Shown piece after piece: positions 26,048 to 35,399 of a DNA stretch of 64,000 bases; the stretch's first letter is position 1; each line of letters opens with the position of its first letter. This stretch comes from Sporomusa acidovorans (GTDB lineage Bacteria > Bacillota > Negativicutes > Sporomusales > Sporomusaceae): NCBI RefSeq assembly GCF_900101845.1, contig NZ_FNAM01000005.1, positions 1 through 64,000 on the forward strand, in the 5' to 3' direction. Made by a program: the position numbers and the translations under genes. The notes beneath the pieces are model-generated. The model searched no databases, was not told the origin of the DNA, and worked only from the letters and a program-made list of their open reading frames with translations.

Positions 26048-27256
26048 TTAGCGGGTTAACTTATGATAACTTACATAGGACAATAAATTGACGACAGCAA
26101 TTACCACGGCCATGGGAATTGCTGTTGTTCCATCACCCAAGCCAACAAGGGGCGAGGCTATGGCGCCAAAGATAAAGGATACAACACCGAGCAGGCCGGA
26201 AGCGCTGCCGGCTGCATGAGGCTGGCGTTGAACAGCCAGGGAAAAGCTGGCTGTAGTTGTGATGCCGATGCAGGAAACAATCAGGAATAGTTGAATGAGA
26301 ATAAAGATGACTGACACCTTAAGAATGCATAGAACAAGTAAAAGCACACTACAAAAAAGTGCCAGACTGAGGCCAAACGCAAGTAATTGTTTTTCGCTAT
26401 ACTTACCTGTAAAATAGCCGGTTAATTGCGCAAACAGCATAATTCCCAGGCCATTGATTGCAAAACAATAACTAAACGTTTTCGCTGATAAGCCATATAG
26501 GGTTTGCAGGACAAAGGGCGAGCCGGCAATATAGGCAAATAAACCGGCAATAATGAAGCCTTGTATTAACGTATAACCGACAAAGATCCTGTCCGCAAGC
26601 AGTGTTTTAAATGTAATGAAATTCGCTTTTAGACTTCCTGCATTACGGCGTTCTTGCGGTAAACTTTCTTTCATGCCAAGGATGACGGCTAATGTCAAAA
26701 TGATGCTGAATAAACCCAGCGAAACAAAGATTCCTTGCCAGTCGCTGAATGCTAAGATTTGTCCGCCGATGACCGGTGACAGGATCGGTGCAATACCATT
26801 AATGAGCATTAACAGCGAAAAGAACTTCGTTAATTCAGGTCCGGAATAAAGATCACAGGCAATGGCCCGTGACAGTACCACTCCGCCTGAACCGGCAAGT
26901 CCCTGAATAAAACGAAATACGATTAGTGCCCAAATGGAAGTTGCCCAGGAACAGATAAAGGAAGTAATAATAAATATAAGGAGAGAAAGCACCAATGGCT
27001 TTTTCCGTCCATGGCCGTCACTGTAAGGTCCAATAAAAATCTGGCCTACTGCTATCCCTAGCAGGGTTGCGGTCAGACTGGCCTGGATCAGCGAGGCGCT
27101 TGTGCCTAAGCTGCTTGCCAGCTGCGGCAAGGCAGGTAAATATAAATCGGTGCAGAGCGGGCCCATGCCGGCTAAGCACCCTAATAAGGTTGCCATCCAT
27201 AAACGATTATGGCCGGCAACAGTCGACTCTACCATAGATTGATTGGTATAACTCAA
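26048..27256 (-). CDS. Bcr/CflA-family multidrug efflux MFS transporter
   Basis: A 402-residue, 12-segment drug:proton antiporter. LCTDLYLPALPQLASSL in segment 1 and GQIFIGPYSDGHGRKKPL in the first cytoplasmic loop are hallmarks of the Bcr/CflA branch. The TTG start at 27256 follows GGGGTGAT; an in-frame ATG 21 bases further in is an alternative. It is directly downstream of a truncated MarR-type gene, the usual repressor partner of such pumps. Confidence 0.88.
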   Translation of the reverse strand: MSYTNQSMVESTVAGHNRLWMATLLGCLAGMGPLCTDLYLPALPQLASSLGTSASLIQASLTATLLGIAVGQIFIGPYSDGHGRKKPLVLSLLIFIITSFICSWATSIWALIVFRFIQGLAGSGGVVLSRAIACDLYSGPELTKFFSLLMLINGIAPILSPVIGGQILAFSDWQGIFVSLGLFSIILTLAVILGMKESLPQERRNAGSLKANFITFKTLLADRIFVGYTLIQGFIIAGLFAYIAGSPFVLQTLYGLSAKTFSYCFAINGLGIMLFAQLTGYFTGKYSEKQLLAFGLSLALFCSVLLLVLCILKVSVIFILIQLFLIVSCIGITTTASFSLAVQRQPHAAGSASGLLGVVSFIFGAIASPLVGLGDGTTAIPMAVVIAVVNLLSYVSYHKLTR

Positions 27257-27290
27257 TTGTGATCACCCCAAGAGATACTATAAGTTTAGT

Positions 27291-27398
27291 CTATAAAAAA
27301 AGCCCTTCTTTTGCCAATTGCTTATTGAATAATTGCTCTAATAAATGGGAAATCTGCTGTATTAAATAGCCTACATGATTTTCGATGTCAATCTTCAT
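27291..27398 (-). pseudogene. Truncated MarR-family regulator
   Basis: A 35-codon ORF with a good ribosome-binding site (GGAAGGTG) encodes MKIDIENHVGYLIQQISHL followed by LEQLFNKQLAKEGL. This matches helix 1 of MarR regulators, whose next residues should begin the LT..QW/F segment. Instead the frame ends in a run of seven T residues and TAG. About 100 codons, including the winged helix, are gone. The efflux gene starts only 34 bases later, so a deletion probably removed the repressor while keeping the pump's transcription unit. Confidence 0.7.
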
Positions 27399-27431
27399 GA
27401 ATTCACCTTCCTAAGTCGATTTCATTATAGT

Positions 27432-28553
27432 TTATTCAAGTAAATCAACAGCCGTCATGGCCATTGCTTTGGCGCCTACCAACAATCGTTTCTGGGCATA
27501 TTCAGAGCCGGTCGCCGCAGCAAAAGCCGGTGTGTGGGCGACAAGATTGCAGCCGATACCAAGATCGGGATGGATGGTGGGGGTTCGATGGCTGACATTG
27601 CCGACATCAGTGGAGCCGTCTGCATCCAGTGGCTCGAGGAGCGTTACCGTTTCCCCTAACAAACTCATGTTATCTTGGAATAACTGCATAAGCTGCGGAT
27701 CGTTGATTAATTCTTTAAACAAAGGTTCATAATGTACAGTTTCCACAGTTGTGCCTGTAGCCAAAGCTACTCCCTCAGCCAGACGCCGTACTGCCGGCAG
27801 TACTGTCTCTTCCAGATAGTCTGCGGATAAAGCCCGGATGGTGAACTTGGCTGCGGCCTCTTCCGGCACGATGTTGGGGGCGGTGCCTCCCTGGGTTATG
27901 ATGCCGGCCAGGATGGTTTCCTGGGTAAACGTTTGACGCAGCGGTTTGATTCCCTGATAAAACATGACAAGGGCATCTAACGCATTAATACCCTTGTCGG
28001 TTTTGCTGGCGACATGCGCCGGCCGCCCGTGGAAGGTTATTTTAAGCGGATGAGTGGCGTAGGAAGTGCCGCCGATATTATTGCTGTCGGCCGGGTGAAC
28101 GATCAGTGCCGCCGTTAAATCGTCAAATACGCCGGCTTCTGCCATAGCCACTTTGGCGCCGCTGGTTTCTTCGGCCGGGCAGCCGATGAAATAAGAAACA
28201 GCCCGGCTGCCGGCTACGGCAGAAAACGCCGCCGCTGCTCCCCAGCTCATCGCGGCAATCAAGTTATGCCCGCAGGCGTGGCCCAGGCCGGGGAGGGCGT
28301 CGTATTCGGCCAAAAAGGCAATTTTCGGTCCACACATTCCCTTGTGGGCAATAAAGGCCGTTTCATAGCCGCTGATATTTTGTCGTACGGAAAAGCCACG
28401 GCCTGCGGCCGCCTGGATGAGCCGCCGGACGGCCTGAATTTCTTGGCCGCCCAATTCAGGGTTGCTGTGTAAAAACAGGCTGATTGCCTGTAATTCGGCC
28501 GCCATGGCGTCAATAGCGGCGATTACTTGTTCTTTTAATGCTTGTTTATTCAT
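27432..28553 (-). CDS. M20-family amidohydrolase/peptidase (AbgB/PM20D2-like)
   Basis: A 373-residue metallohydrolase with the di-zinc motifs GLGHACGHNLI, PAEETSG and a C-terminal conserved histidine region (LVAHTPAF). The dimerisation domain insert is present. This sequence type is close to p-aminobenzoyl-glutamate hydrolase subunit B and related aminoacyl-peptide hydrolases. GGAGGCG precedes the start. It is the last gene of a minus-strand run opp-ldcA-M20, so it probably trims small peptides brought in by the transporter. Confidence 0.85.
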   Translation of the reverse strand: MNKQALKEQVIAAIDAMAAELQAISLFLHSNPELGGQEIQAVRRLIQAAAGRGFSVRQNISGYETAFIAHKGMCGPKIAFLAEYDALPGLGHACGHNLIAAMSWGAAAAFSAVAGSRAVSYFIGCPAEETSGAKVAMAEAGVFDDLTAALIVHPADSNNIGGTSYATHPLKITFHGRPAHVASKTDKGINALDALVMFYQGIKPLRQTFTQETILAGIITQGGTAPNIVPEEAAAKFTIRALSADYLEETVLPAVRRLAEGVALATGTTVETVHYEPLFKELINDPQLMQLFQDNMSLLGETVTLLEPLDADGSTDVGNVSHRTPTIHPDLGIGCNLVAHTPAFAAATGSEYAQKRLLVGAKAMAMTAVDLLE

Positions 28554-28577
28554 GATACGCCTCCAGTTAGCAGGGCA

Positions 28578-29528
28578 TTATTCCAGGGTGGCGGTTTCAA
28601 CAACGGCAAGCCCGCCGTCCTGGCTTCGCAGTGTGGCCTTAATCCCCAGGGGGAGAGTTACTTTATCGGCGGTGTGGCCGAAATACAGATTCATGAGTAC
28701 CGGTTTGTTTAAACCGCCCAGCCGGTTTCTGAGTACTTCTTCGACGGTAAAGCTGGGAGGGGTGGCTTCCTCTTCGCAGTCGGCAAATACGTCAACCACG
28801 ATCCCGGCTGCGGCCTGGAGTTTGCCGGCCAGTAACAATTGGGTTAACATCCGGTCAAGGCGGTAAGGAGCTTCGCCGACGTCTTCCAGACACAGGATCT
28901 TATCGTAGGTGTCAATTTCATAAGCTGTACCCATTGTGGCGGCAATCAGACTGAGGTTGCCGCCTGTCAGGCAGCCTTCGGCAGAACCCGGCACAATAAA
29001 CTGGGGGGCGGGAGCCTGGGGCGGGTTGACAAGCAGCCCCAGTGGTTCGGGCGAGGTGACGGCCCGCCAAAAGTAATTCCATGTATAGTCAGGGATTGTT
29101 TTTCCCATATCGGCGGCCGCCATCGGGCCATGGAAAGTAACAAGGCCTGTGCGCTGCCCAATACTGGTATGCAGGGCGGTAATATCACTATAGCCGACAA
29201 ATATTTTGGGGTGGGCTTTGATAAGGTCGTAGTCCAGCAGGTCCAGTAACCGCATAGTGCCGTAGCCGCCCCTGAGGCAGATAATACCATCAATATCAGG
29301 GGAGGCAAACATGGCGTTAAGGTCGGCGGCGCGGGCTGTGTCCGCACCGGCCAGATAGCCCTCTTCCTGGTTGACTGTCAGTCCAAGCCGCACCTGAAAT
29401 CCTTGCTCTTTAAGCCAATGTATGCCGGCTGCGGCTGTTTCCCGGTTACCGGGACTGGCAGGCGCAATGATGCCGAGCGTAGCTCCCGGGCATAGCCTGC
29501 GGGGTTTAATCCGGGCTAGTAAATCCAT
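28578..29528 (-). CDS. ldcA: LD-carboxypeptidase (S66 family), murein peptide recycling
   Basis: A 316-residue S66 serine peptidase. RPGGYGTMRLL-type and FVGYSDITALH segments mark the active-site region, and the C-terminal VLMNLYFGHTADKVTLPLG holds the late catalytic histidine. ATG 29528 is preferred since AAAGGAG lies just upstream; a longer frame to 29648 has no such support. LdcA removes the terminal D-Ala from murein tetrapeptides in the cytoplasm, which fits the adjacent peptide importer. Confidence 0.88.
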   Translation of the reverse strand: MDLLARIKPRRLCPGATLGIIAPASPGNRETAAAGIHWLKEQGFQVRLGLTVNQEEGYLAGADTARAADLNAMFASPDIDGIICLRGGYGTMRLLDLLDYDLIKAHPKIFVGYSDITALHTSIGQRTGLVTFHGPMAAADMGKTIPDYTWNYFWRAVTSPEPLGLLVNPPQAPAPQFIVPGSAEGCLTGGNLSLIAATMGTAYEIDTYDKILCLEDVGEAPYRLDRMLTQLLLAGKLQAAAGIVVDVFADCEEEATPPSFTVEEVLRNRLGGLNKPVLMNLYFGHTADKVTLPLGIKATLRSQDGGLAVVETATLE

Positions 29529-29620
29529 TTTGTAATCTCCTTTGATCAACGCTATTATAAAGGGATATGCACGTGATAGCGGCACATCCCTGTTTTGAAG
29601 AAGCTGGCAGGCGCAGGCGG

Positions 29621-29652
29621 GTGGTGTATTGCCAACACCCGCCTGCAAACAT
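29621..29652. repeat. Intergenic hairpin between oppA and ldcA
   Basis: caggcgggtgttgg and its near complement form a GC-rich stem of about 12 bp. It may protect the oppA message and reduce readthrough into ldcA. The adjacent string acccgcctgcaaa...ctttagtac recurs at about 35345-35370. Confidence 0.55.
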
Positions 29653-29677
29653 CTTTAGTACATTGTTATAGATCGGG

Positions 29678-31279
29678 TTATTTTTCAATATAAGCGGCTT
29701 TGAAGTCCGCTAATCCTAGTACAGACCAGAAATAGCCCTTAACATACGGCTTGGTCATATAGGGCTGGGTTGTGTAATAGATCGGGATGATGACGGCATC
29801 ATCAAACAGAATTTTTTCGGCGTCATGCATAGCTTGCATCCGGACCTTTTGGTCAGTGGTCGATTGAGCCTGTTCGATCAGACGGTTATAGGCGGGACTC
29901 GCGTATTTCGCATCATTTTCCGGGTCTTTAAATACGTCCATGAAGGTCATCGGGTCGGCGTAGTCGCCGGTCCAGGAGGCCCGGGCAATTTGGAAATCCC
30001 CCTCTGTTCTTGTTGCCAGGAATACTTTGGATTCCTGGTTAGTCAAATCGACAGTTACACCTAAGTTTTGCTTCCACATTTCCTGCATGGCTTCGGCAAT
30101 CGATTTATGCAGTTCACTGGTATTAAACAACAGGGTAACGGGTGGCAGTCCCTGACCGTCAGGGTAACCTGCTTCCGCCAGCAGTTTCTTGGCCTGCGCC
30201 ACGTCTTCTAGCGCATAGTTGCCGCCTTCTTCCCGGAAATCTTTGCCGGAAACGGGATTGGTCAGTCCGGGGGCCACCCAGGCATAGGCCGGTTTTTTGC
30301 CGCCTTTGATTACATTTTTGACCAGCATATCGCGGTTGATGGCTGCGGCGAACGCTTTGCGGACTTTTACGTTGTCAAATGGGGGCTTTTGGGTATTAAA
30401 GACATAGTAGTAAATGCCAAGAAACGGAGAGACTTTAAGCAATCCGGCCTGGGTAAGGCGGTCGTGCTCAACAACCGGCGGTTCGACCATCATGTCGACC
30501 TGATTATTTTCCAGCATAGCCAGCCGGGTAGTCTGAGAATCGCTGATCGGCCATTCCATTTTTGCGAGTTTGACAGCGCCGGCATCCCAGTATTGATCAT
30601 TTTTGACAAATTCGATTTTGCCGCTGTGCGTCCAGTTGCTGATTTTAAAGGGTCCGTTACCGATCAGAGTACCGGCCTCGCCTGCCCATTTATCGGCATT
30701 GGCTGTTACCGTTTTTTGGTGAACAGGATAAAAGGCATGGAAGGCTACCAGGTTTAGAAAATAGGCTGTAGGCTTTTCCAAGGAAACTTCCAGTGTATGG
30801 TCATCGATAACTTTAACGCCAACCTGATCGACCGATACTTTTTTTTCATTGTAGGCTTGCGCATTTTTCAGCGGAAACAGCATATACGCATTTTCGGAAG
30901 CGGTTTCAGGATTTAATGCCCGTTTCCAGGCAAAGGCAAAATCGTGGGCGGTGACAGGGTCGCCGTTTGACCATTTCGCATTGGCACGTAAATGGAATAT
31001 GTAGGTAAGCCCATCGGCAGAAACATCCCACTTTTCGGCGGCGCCCGCCACCGGCTGATCTTTGGCGTCAAGCCGGGTTAGACCCTCAAAAATTTGCAGT
31101 TCCACCAATGACTCCGGAATGGCTGTAGATTTGGCCGGATCAAGAGTCGCGGGTTCAGCCTCCAGAGCATAGCGAAGTACCTGTTCATTGGAACTAGTAC
31201 CGGATTTTCCACAGCCTGCTGCCAGAGTTAACAGCATTGCCATTGTCAGTAGGACTGCGCACAGCTTTTTACAGGACAT
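29678..31279 (-). CDS. oppA: Oligopeptide ABC transporter substrate-binding lipoprotein
   Basis: A 533-residue SBP_bac_5 protein. The signal sequence ends in the lipobox LAAGC, so the mature protein would be lipid-anchored. Conserved family features include LRYALEAEPATLDPAKS, WSNGDPVTAHDFAFAWKRAL and AINRDMLVKNVIKGG. ATG 31279 is preferred over GTG 31285 because the latter overlaps AGGAGGAGTG. It is the last gene of the opp set, after B, C, D and F. Given ldcA next door, murein peptides are a plausible ligand. Confidence 0.93.
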   Translation of the reverse strand: MSCKKLCAVLLTMAMLLTLAAGCGKSGTSSNEQVLRYALEAEPATLDPAKSTAIPESLVELQIFEGLTRLDAKDQPVAGAAEKWDVSADGLTYIFHLRANAKWSNGDPVTAHDFAFAWKRALNPETASENAYMLFPLKNAQAYNEKKVSVDQVGVKVIDDHTLEVSLEKPTAYFLNLVAFHAFYPVHQKTVTANADKWAGEAGTLIGNGPFKISNWTHSGKIEFVKNDQYWDAGAVKLAKMEWPISDSQTTRLAMLENNQVDMMVEPPVVEHDRLTQAGLLKVSPFLGIYYYVFNTQKPPFDNVKVRKAFAAAINRDMLVKNVIKGGKKPAYAWVAPGLTNPVSGKDFREEGGNYALEDVAQAKKLLAEAGYPDGQGLPPVTLLFNTSELHKSIAEAMQEMWKQNLGVTVDLTNQESKVFLATRTEGDFQIARASWTGDYADPMTFMDVFKDPENDAKYASPAYNRLIEQAQSTTDQKVRMQAMHDAEKILFDDAVIIPIYYTTQPYMTKPYVKGYFWSVLGLADFKAAYIEK

Positions 31280-31340
31280 TGTCACTCCTCCTTAGGATAT
31301 GCGATGATGAATGTATTTGTTAATAGCACGTTGTATATAG

Positions 31341-32315
31341 TTAACGGTGTACGACATGACAGGCGGTCAGGTGGCCGGAGCCAAGGTCCACCAGTGTCGG
31401 TTCCTGTTCGCTGCAGGTCTTAACGGCGTAGCGGCAGCGGGTGCGGAAACGGCAGCCTGAGGGCGGGGTGATGGGGTTCGGAACATCGCCTGTGAGCAGG
31501 ATTCGCTCCCGCTTGGCTTCCACTAACGGATCAGGTATGGCGATTGCCGACAGCAGGGCCTGGGTGTAGGGATGCTGTGGCCTCCTGTATAGTTCGTGGC
31601 TGGCGGCAATTTCTACAATTTTGCCAAGGTACATGACGGCTACCCGGTTGCTGATATGTTTTACCATGGCCAGATCATGGGCAATGAATAGATAGGTCAA
31701 TTGCATGGCTTCCTGCAAGTGCTCCAGTAAATTAACGACTTGGGCCTGGATAGAGACATCCAGGGCGGAGATTGGCTCATCGCAGATAATGAAGCTGGGG
31801 TCAACCGCTAAAGCTCTGGCAATGCCGATTCTTTGCCGCTGACCACCGCTGAATTCATGGGGAAAGCGGCTGATGTAGCCGGGATTGAGGCCAACCAGCC
31901 GGAGCAGTTCCACAATCCGCTCTGTCCGCTCAGCGCCGGCCGCCAAGCCATGAATGTCTAGCGGTTCGCCCAGGATATCGCCGACAGTCATCCGCGGGTT
32001 CAGTGACGCATACGGGTCCTGGAAAATCATCTGCATCTCCCGGCGCAGTTGTTTCCCCGGGTCTTTGCTGTCAATTATTTTGCCGTTAAACAGAATTTTT
32101 CCGGCGGTAGGTTTGTATAAATGAATAATCGTCCGGCCGGTAGTGGACTTGCCGCAGCCACTTTCGCCGACCAGGCCGAGGGTCTCTCCCTTGCGGATGC
32201 CAAAGCTTATGTCGTCAACTGCCTTAAGCCAAGCCGTGGGGCGCCCCCAAAAATCAGTATCGACGGCAAAATACTTCTTTAGATTGTGTACTTCTAATAG
32301 ATTAGTTTGTTCCAT
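31341..32315 (-). CDS. oppF: Oligopeptide ABC transporter ATPase OppF
   Basis: A 324-residue ABC ATPase with Walker [10 protein letters not shown], signature [17 protein letters not shown], Walker [12 protein letters not shown] and the C-terminal oligopeptide-transporter extension containing [14 protein letters not shown], whose cysteines may hold an iron-sulfur cluster. Its start overlaps the oppD end by 14 bases, indicating translational coupling. Confidence 0.93.
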   Translation of the reverse strand: MEQTNLLEVHNLKKYFAVDTDFWGRPTAWLKAVDDISFGIRKGETLGLVGESGCGKSTTGRTIIHLYKPTAGKILFNGKIIDSKDPGKQLRREMQMIFQDPYASLNPRMTVGDILGEPLDIHGLAAGAERTERIVELLRLVGLNPGYISRFPHEFSGGQRQRIGIARALAVDPSFIICDEPISALDVSIQAQVVNLLEHLQEAMQLTYLFIAHDLAMVKHISNRVAVMYLGKIVEIAASHELYRRPQHPYTQALLSAIAIPDPLVEAKRERILLTGDVPNPITPPSGCRFRTRCRYAVKTCSEQEPTLVDLGSGHLTACHVVHR

Positions 32316-33312
32316 CGGTCGGTACCTCCGGTTTTGGGGCGCTGGGATGCTGCAGCCAACATGTTACACTATGGGTTGGGGTTATGGGGGTGGTTTCAGG
32401 ATAGTATTCTGTGCAAAGGCGCATGGCATGCGGACAGCGGGGATGGAAGGGACAGCCGGCCGGCGGGTGCAGGAGGTCAGGCGGTTGTCCGTCAATGACC
32501 GCCAGTTTGGTTTTTTGCTGTACGTCCAAACGGGGGACCGATTGTAACAGGCCCCATGTATAAGGATGGCAGGGGGCATGGAAGATTTCTGCCGCCGTTC
32601 CTGTTTCGGCAATTTTACCGGCGTACATGACAATTATGCGGCTGCAGAGACCGGCAATGGCACCAAGGTCATGGGAAATAAGAATAATGGCCATAGTTAG
32701 TTTTTGCTGCAAGGTCTTCATTAAATCAAGAATTTGCGCCTGAATGGTTACATCAAGAGCTGTTGTCGGCTCGTCGGCAATCAGCAGCTTGGGATTGCAG
32801 GCCAGGGCTATGGCAATCATGGCCCGCTGGCGCATACCGCCGCTGAATTGGTGGGGATAGTCGTTTACGCGCTGTTCCGGCGAAGGGATACCCACTAAAC
32901 GCAGTAATTCCACAGCCCGGGCATAGGCGTCTGTTTTGCCCAGATGTTTATGGTATTGCAGGGATTCGGCAATTTGCAGTCCAACCGTAAGCACCGGATT
33001 AAGAGAAGTCATGGGGTCCTGAAAAATCATACTGATAGCGTTGCCCCTGATTTTTTCCATCTCGGCCTCCGGCCGCCCTAACAGATCGGTTCCGTCAAAA
33101 AAGATCTTCCCGCTTTTATAATTTCCCGGCGGTGTGGTAATCAACCGCATAATCGCATGCGCGGTTACGCTTTTGCCGCAGCCTGATTCGCCCACAATGC
33201 CGACAGCTTCACCGGGAAAAACCTGGAAGGAAATATGATCAACCGCCTTAACTTCACCGGCATATGTGTCGAAGGAGACTGCCAATTCTTGTACATCTAA
33301 TAAGGGATTCAT
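32302..33312 (-). CDS. oppD: Oligopeptide ABC transporter ATPase OppD
   Basis: A 336-residue ABC ATPase with Walker [10 protein letters not shown], signature [17 protein letters not shown], Walker [13 protein letters not shown] and the C-terminal cysteine cluster [15 protein letters not shown] typical of OppD/DppD. It pairs with OppF as the nucleotide-binding heterodimer. Confidence 0.93.
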   Translation of the reverse strand: MNPLLDVQELAVSFDTYAGEVKAVDHISFQVFPGEAVGIVGESGCGKSVTAHAIMRLITTPPGNYKSGKIFFDGTDLLGRPEAEMEKIRGNAISMIFQDPMTSLNPVLTVGLQIAESLQYHKHLGKTDAYARAVELLRLVGIPSPEQRVNDYPHQFSGGMRQRAMIAIALACNPKLLIADEPTTALDVTIQAQILDLMKTLQQKLTMAIILISHDLGAIAGLCSRIIVMYAGKIAETGTAAEIFHAPCHPYTWGLLQSVPRLDVQQKTKLAVIDGQPPDLLHPPAGCPFHPRCPHAMRLCTEYYPETTPITPTHSVTCWLQHPSAPKPEVPTDGTN

Positions 33313-33322
33313 GTTTTACCTC

Positions 33323-34234
33323 CTAGCGTCGCACGCGGGGATCAAGTGCATCACGCAGACCGTCTCCCAGAAAATTGAAGGCCAGCATGGTGACGCTGAT
33401 TGCTATGGCTGGAAAAAATAACTGGAAAGGGTAGGAACGCAGGCTGGTTACGCCTTCGGAAGCCAGTACCCCCCAACTGGCCATGGGCGCAGACACGCCC
33501 AACCCAATGAAGCTCAGGAAAGCCTCGGTGAAGATGGCTTCCGGTATGGCCAGCGTCATGGTTATAATGATGGGGCCCAGGCTATTGGGAAGCAGATGCC
33601 TGAACAAAATCCGCCAGGTGCCGGCCCCGAGTGTACGGGCCGCCAGCACATATTCCTGGTGTTTGAGGCTTAAAATCTGGCCGCGGACAATCCGGGCCAT
33701 ACCCAGCCAATAGGCAATACCGAGGGCAATAAAAATATTGGTCAGTCCCGGCTTTAACACGACCATAAGCAATATGACATACAATAGCAGTGGAATGCCG
33801 TACAAAATATCAACAATATTCATCATGATTCTGTCAACCCGGCCGCCTAAGAAACCGGCCAGTCCACCATAAATAACGCCGATGGTAAGATTGATCAGAC
33901 TGGCGACGACACCGATGGACAGGGAAATACGCGCGCCGTACAGCACCCGGATAAATAAGTCCCGGCCGAGGCTGTCGGTGCCAAACCAATGGGCTGCACT
34001 CGGCGGCTGATTGGTTTGACTTAGGTCTTGCGCAGAATAGGACAGATTGGAAATCCAGGGTCCGATAATGGCAACCGTGATAATTATGGCAATCGTATAC
34101 AGGGCGATCATGGCCGGTTTGTTTTGCTGCAGGCGCCGCCAGGCATCCTGGCTCCAGGTGGAACCTGGGCGGAGTGTGGTTTCCGCCTGCCCGCTGCGGA
34201 CTACAGGGGTAAATGCGTCATTGTCGAATTGCAT
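33323..34234 (-). CDS. oppC: Oligopeptide ABC transporter permease OppC
   Basis: A 303-residue inner-membrane permease with the OppC N-terminal extension, the HWFGTDSLGRDLFIRVLYG motif and six membrane segments. The EAA-type loop (AARTLGAGTWRILFRHLLPN) contacts the ATPases. Confidence 0.93.
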   Translation of the reverse strand: MQFDNDAFTPVVRSGQAETTLRPGSTWSQDAWRRLQQNKPAMIALYTIAIIITVAIIGPWISNLSYSAQDLSQTNQPPSAAHWFGTDSLGRDLFIRVLYGARISLSIGVVASLINLTIGVIYGGLAGFLGGRVDRIMMNIVDILYGIPLLLYVILLMVVLKPGLTNIFIALGIAYWLGMARIVRGQILSLKHQEYVLAARTLGAGTWRILFRHLLPNSLGPIIITMTLAIPEAIFTEAFLSFIGLGVSAPMASWGVLASEGVTSLRSYPFQLFFPAIAISVTMLAFNFLGDGLRDALDPRVRR

Positions 34235-34236
34235 GA

Positions 34237-35169
34237 TTAGCCCTCCTGTTTCCCGGCTAGTTTTATGCGAGGATCCAGCAGCGGATAAATAAGATCGACT
34301 ACTAAATTAAGGCCAATCACTAATACGCTGTAGAAAACCGTGACACCGAGAATGACAGTATAGTCACGGTTATAGATGCTGGTAACAAAATGCCGCCCTA
34401 AACCGGGGATGGCAAATATATTTTCAATAATAAAGCTGCCTGTCAGAATGGAGGCGGACATTGGGCCGATGTAGGTGATTACCGGAATTAAGGCATTTTT
34501 TAACGCATGGCGGTAGAGGATAATCAATTGCGGCAATCCCTTGGCGCGAGCTGTCTTCATATAATCCTGGGCGAGAACCTCCAGCATGCTGGCACGGGTG
34601 AGGCGGGCAATGAAGGCCGTCGGCTGGGCGGCTAAAGCCAGCGCCGGCATAATGGTATATTCCACTCCGTTCCACATGGAGGCCGGCAATAGAGCAAGTT
34701 TAATCGCCAAGACATAAACCAGCACGGTGGCCAGTACAAAACTGGGGACAGATACACCCAAAGTGGCGAATATCATGGTAAGATGATCCTGCCATTTGTT
34801 TTGCCGCAAAGCCGCCACCGCACCGGCGGGTATCCCCAGCAAAACGGCAAGGATAATACTCTCAAGGCCCAACTGAAAGGAAACCGGGAAACTTTCACGA
34901 ATAATGTCGTTGACGGAACGGCCTGCATATTTGAAAGACGGACCCAGATCGAACTGCGCTAAACTGGCCAGGTAATCGATATATTGTTTCCATAAGGGAT
35001 CATTGAGCCGGTAGTGTTCTTCAATGTTCTTTAGTACGGCGGCGGGAATATTTTTTTCACCGGTGAAGGGGCCGCCCGGAATGGCATGCATTAACAGGAA
35101 AGTTATGGAGATGATTGTTAGCAAAACAAGCAGAGAGCTAACAATACGGTTTACCGTATATCTGAACAA
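34237..35169 (-). CDS. oppB: Oligopeptide ABC transporter permease OppB
   Basis: A 310-residue permease, first gene of the minus-strand operon. It has the OppB features LMHAIPGGPF and the EAA-type loop TARAKGLPQLIILYRHALKN. The start is TTG 35169, with GAGGTG seven bases upstream. The oppC start lies two bases beyond its stop. Confidence 0.92.
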   Translation of the reverse strand: MFRYTVNRIVSSLLVLLTIISITFLLMHAIPGGPFTGEKNIPAAVLKNIEEHYRLNDPLWKQYIDYLASLAQFDLGPSFKYAGRSVNDIIRESFPVSFQLGLESIILAVLLGIPAGAVAALRQNKWQDHLTMIFATLGVSVPSFVLATVLVYVLAIKLALLPASMWNGVEYTIMPALALAAQPTAFIARLTRASMLEVLAQDYMKTARAKGLPQLIILYRHALKNALIPVITYIGPMSASILTGSFIIENIFAIPGLGRHFVTSIYNRDYTVILGVTVFYSVLVIGLNLVVDLIYPLLDPRIKLAGKQEG

Positions 35170-35341
35170 ACACGTGCACCTCTTTCTAGAGCAGATAAAA
35201 GGTATATTCGCTCCCCGTACCGGTATCCCTTTTTAGAAGCAGATTTTTATACATTGAAAAATACAAATGAATTCATGCTTTTTTACCGGCAGGAGTTGTT
35301 AATTTACTGTAGAAATAGATGTGGTGGAATTCAGGTAACGT

Positions 35342-35378
35342 ACCACCCGCCTGCAAAATTCTTTAGTACGTTGTATTA
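35342..35378 (+). repeat. Copy of the oppA-ldcA intergenic motif
   Basis: ccacccgcctgcaaa...tctttagtacgttgta closely matches 29636-29668, in the same orientation. The two copies bracket the opp operon. Here it lies just upstream of the DD-carboxypeptidase ribosome-binding site. Confidence 0.5.
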
Positions 35379-35399
35379 CATATTTGGGGGCTAAAAGAA

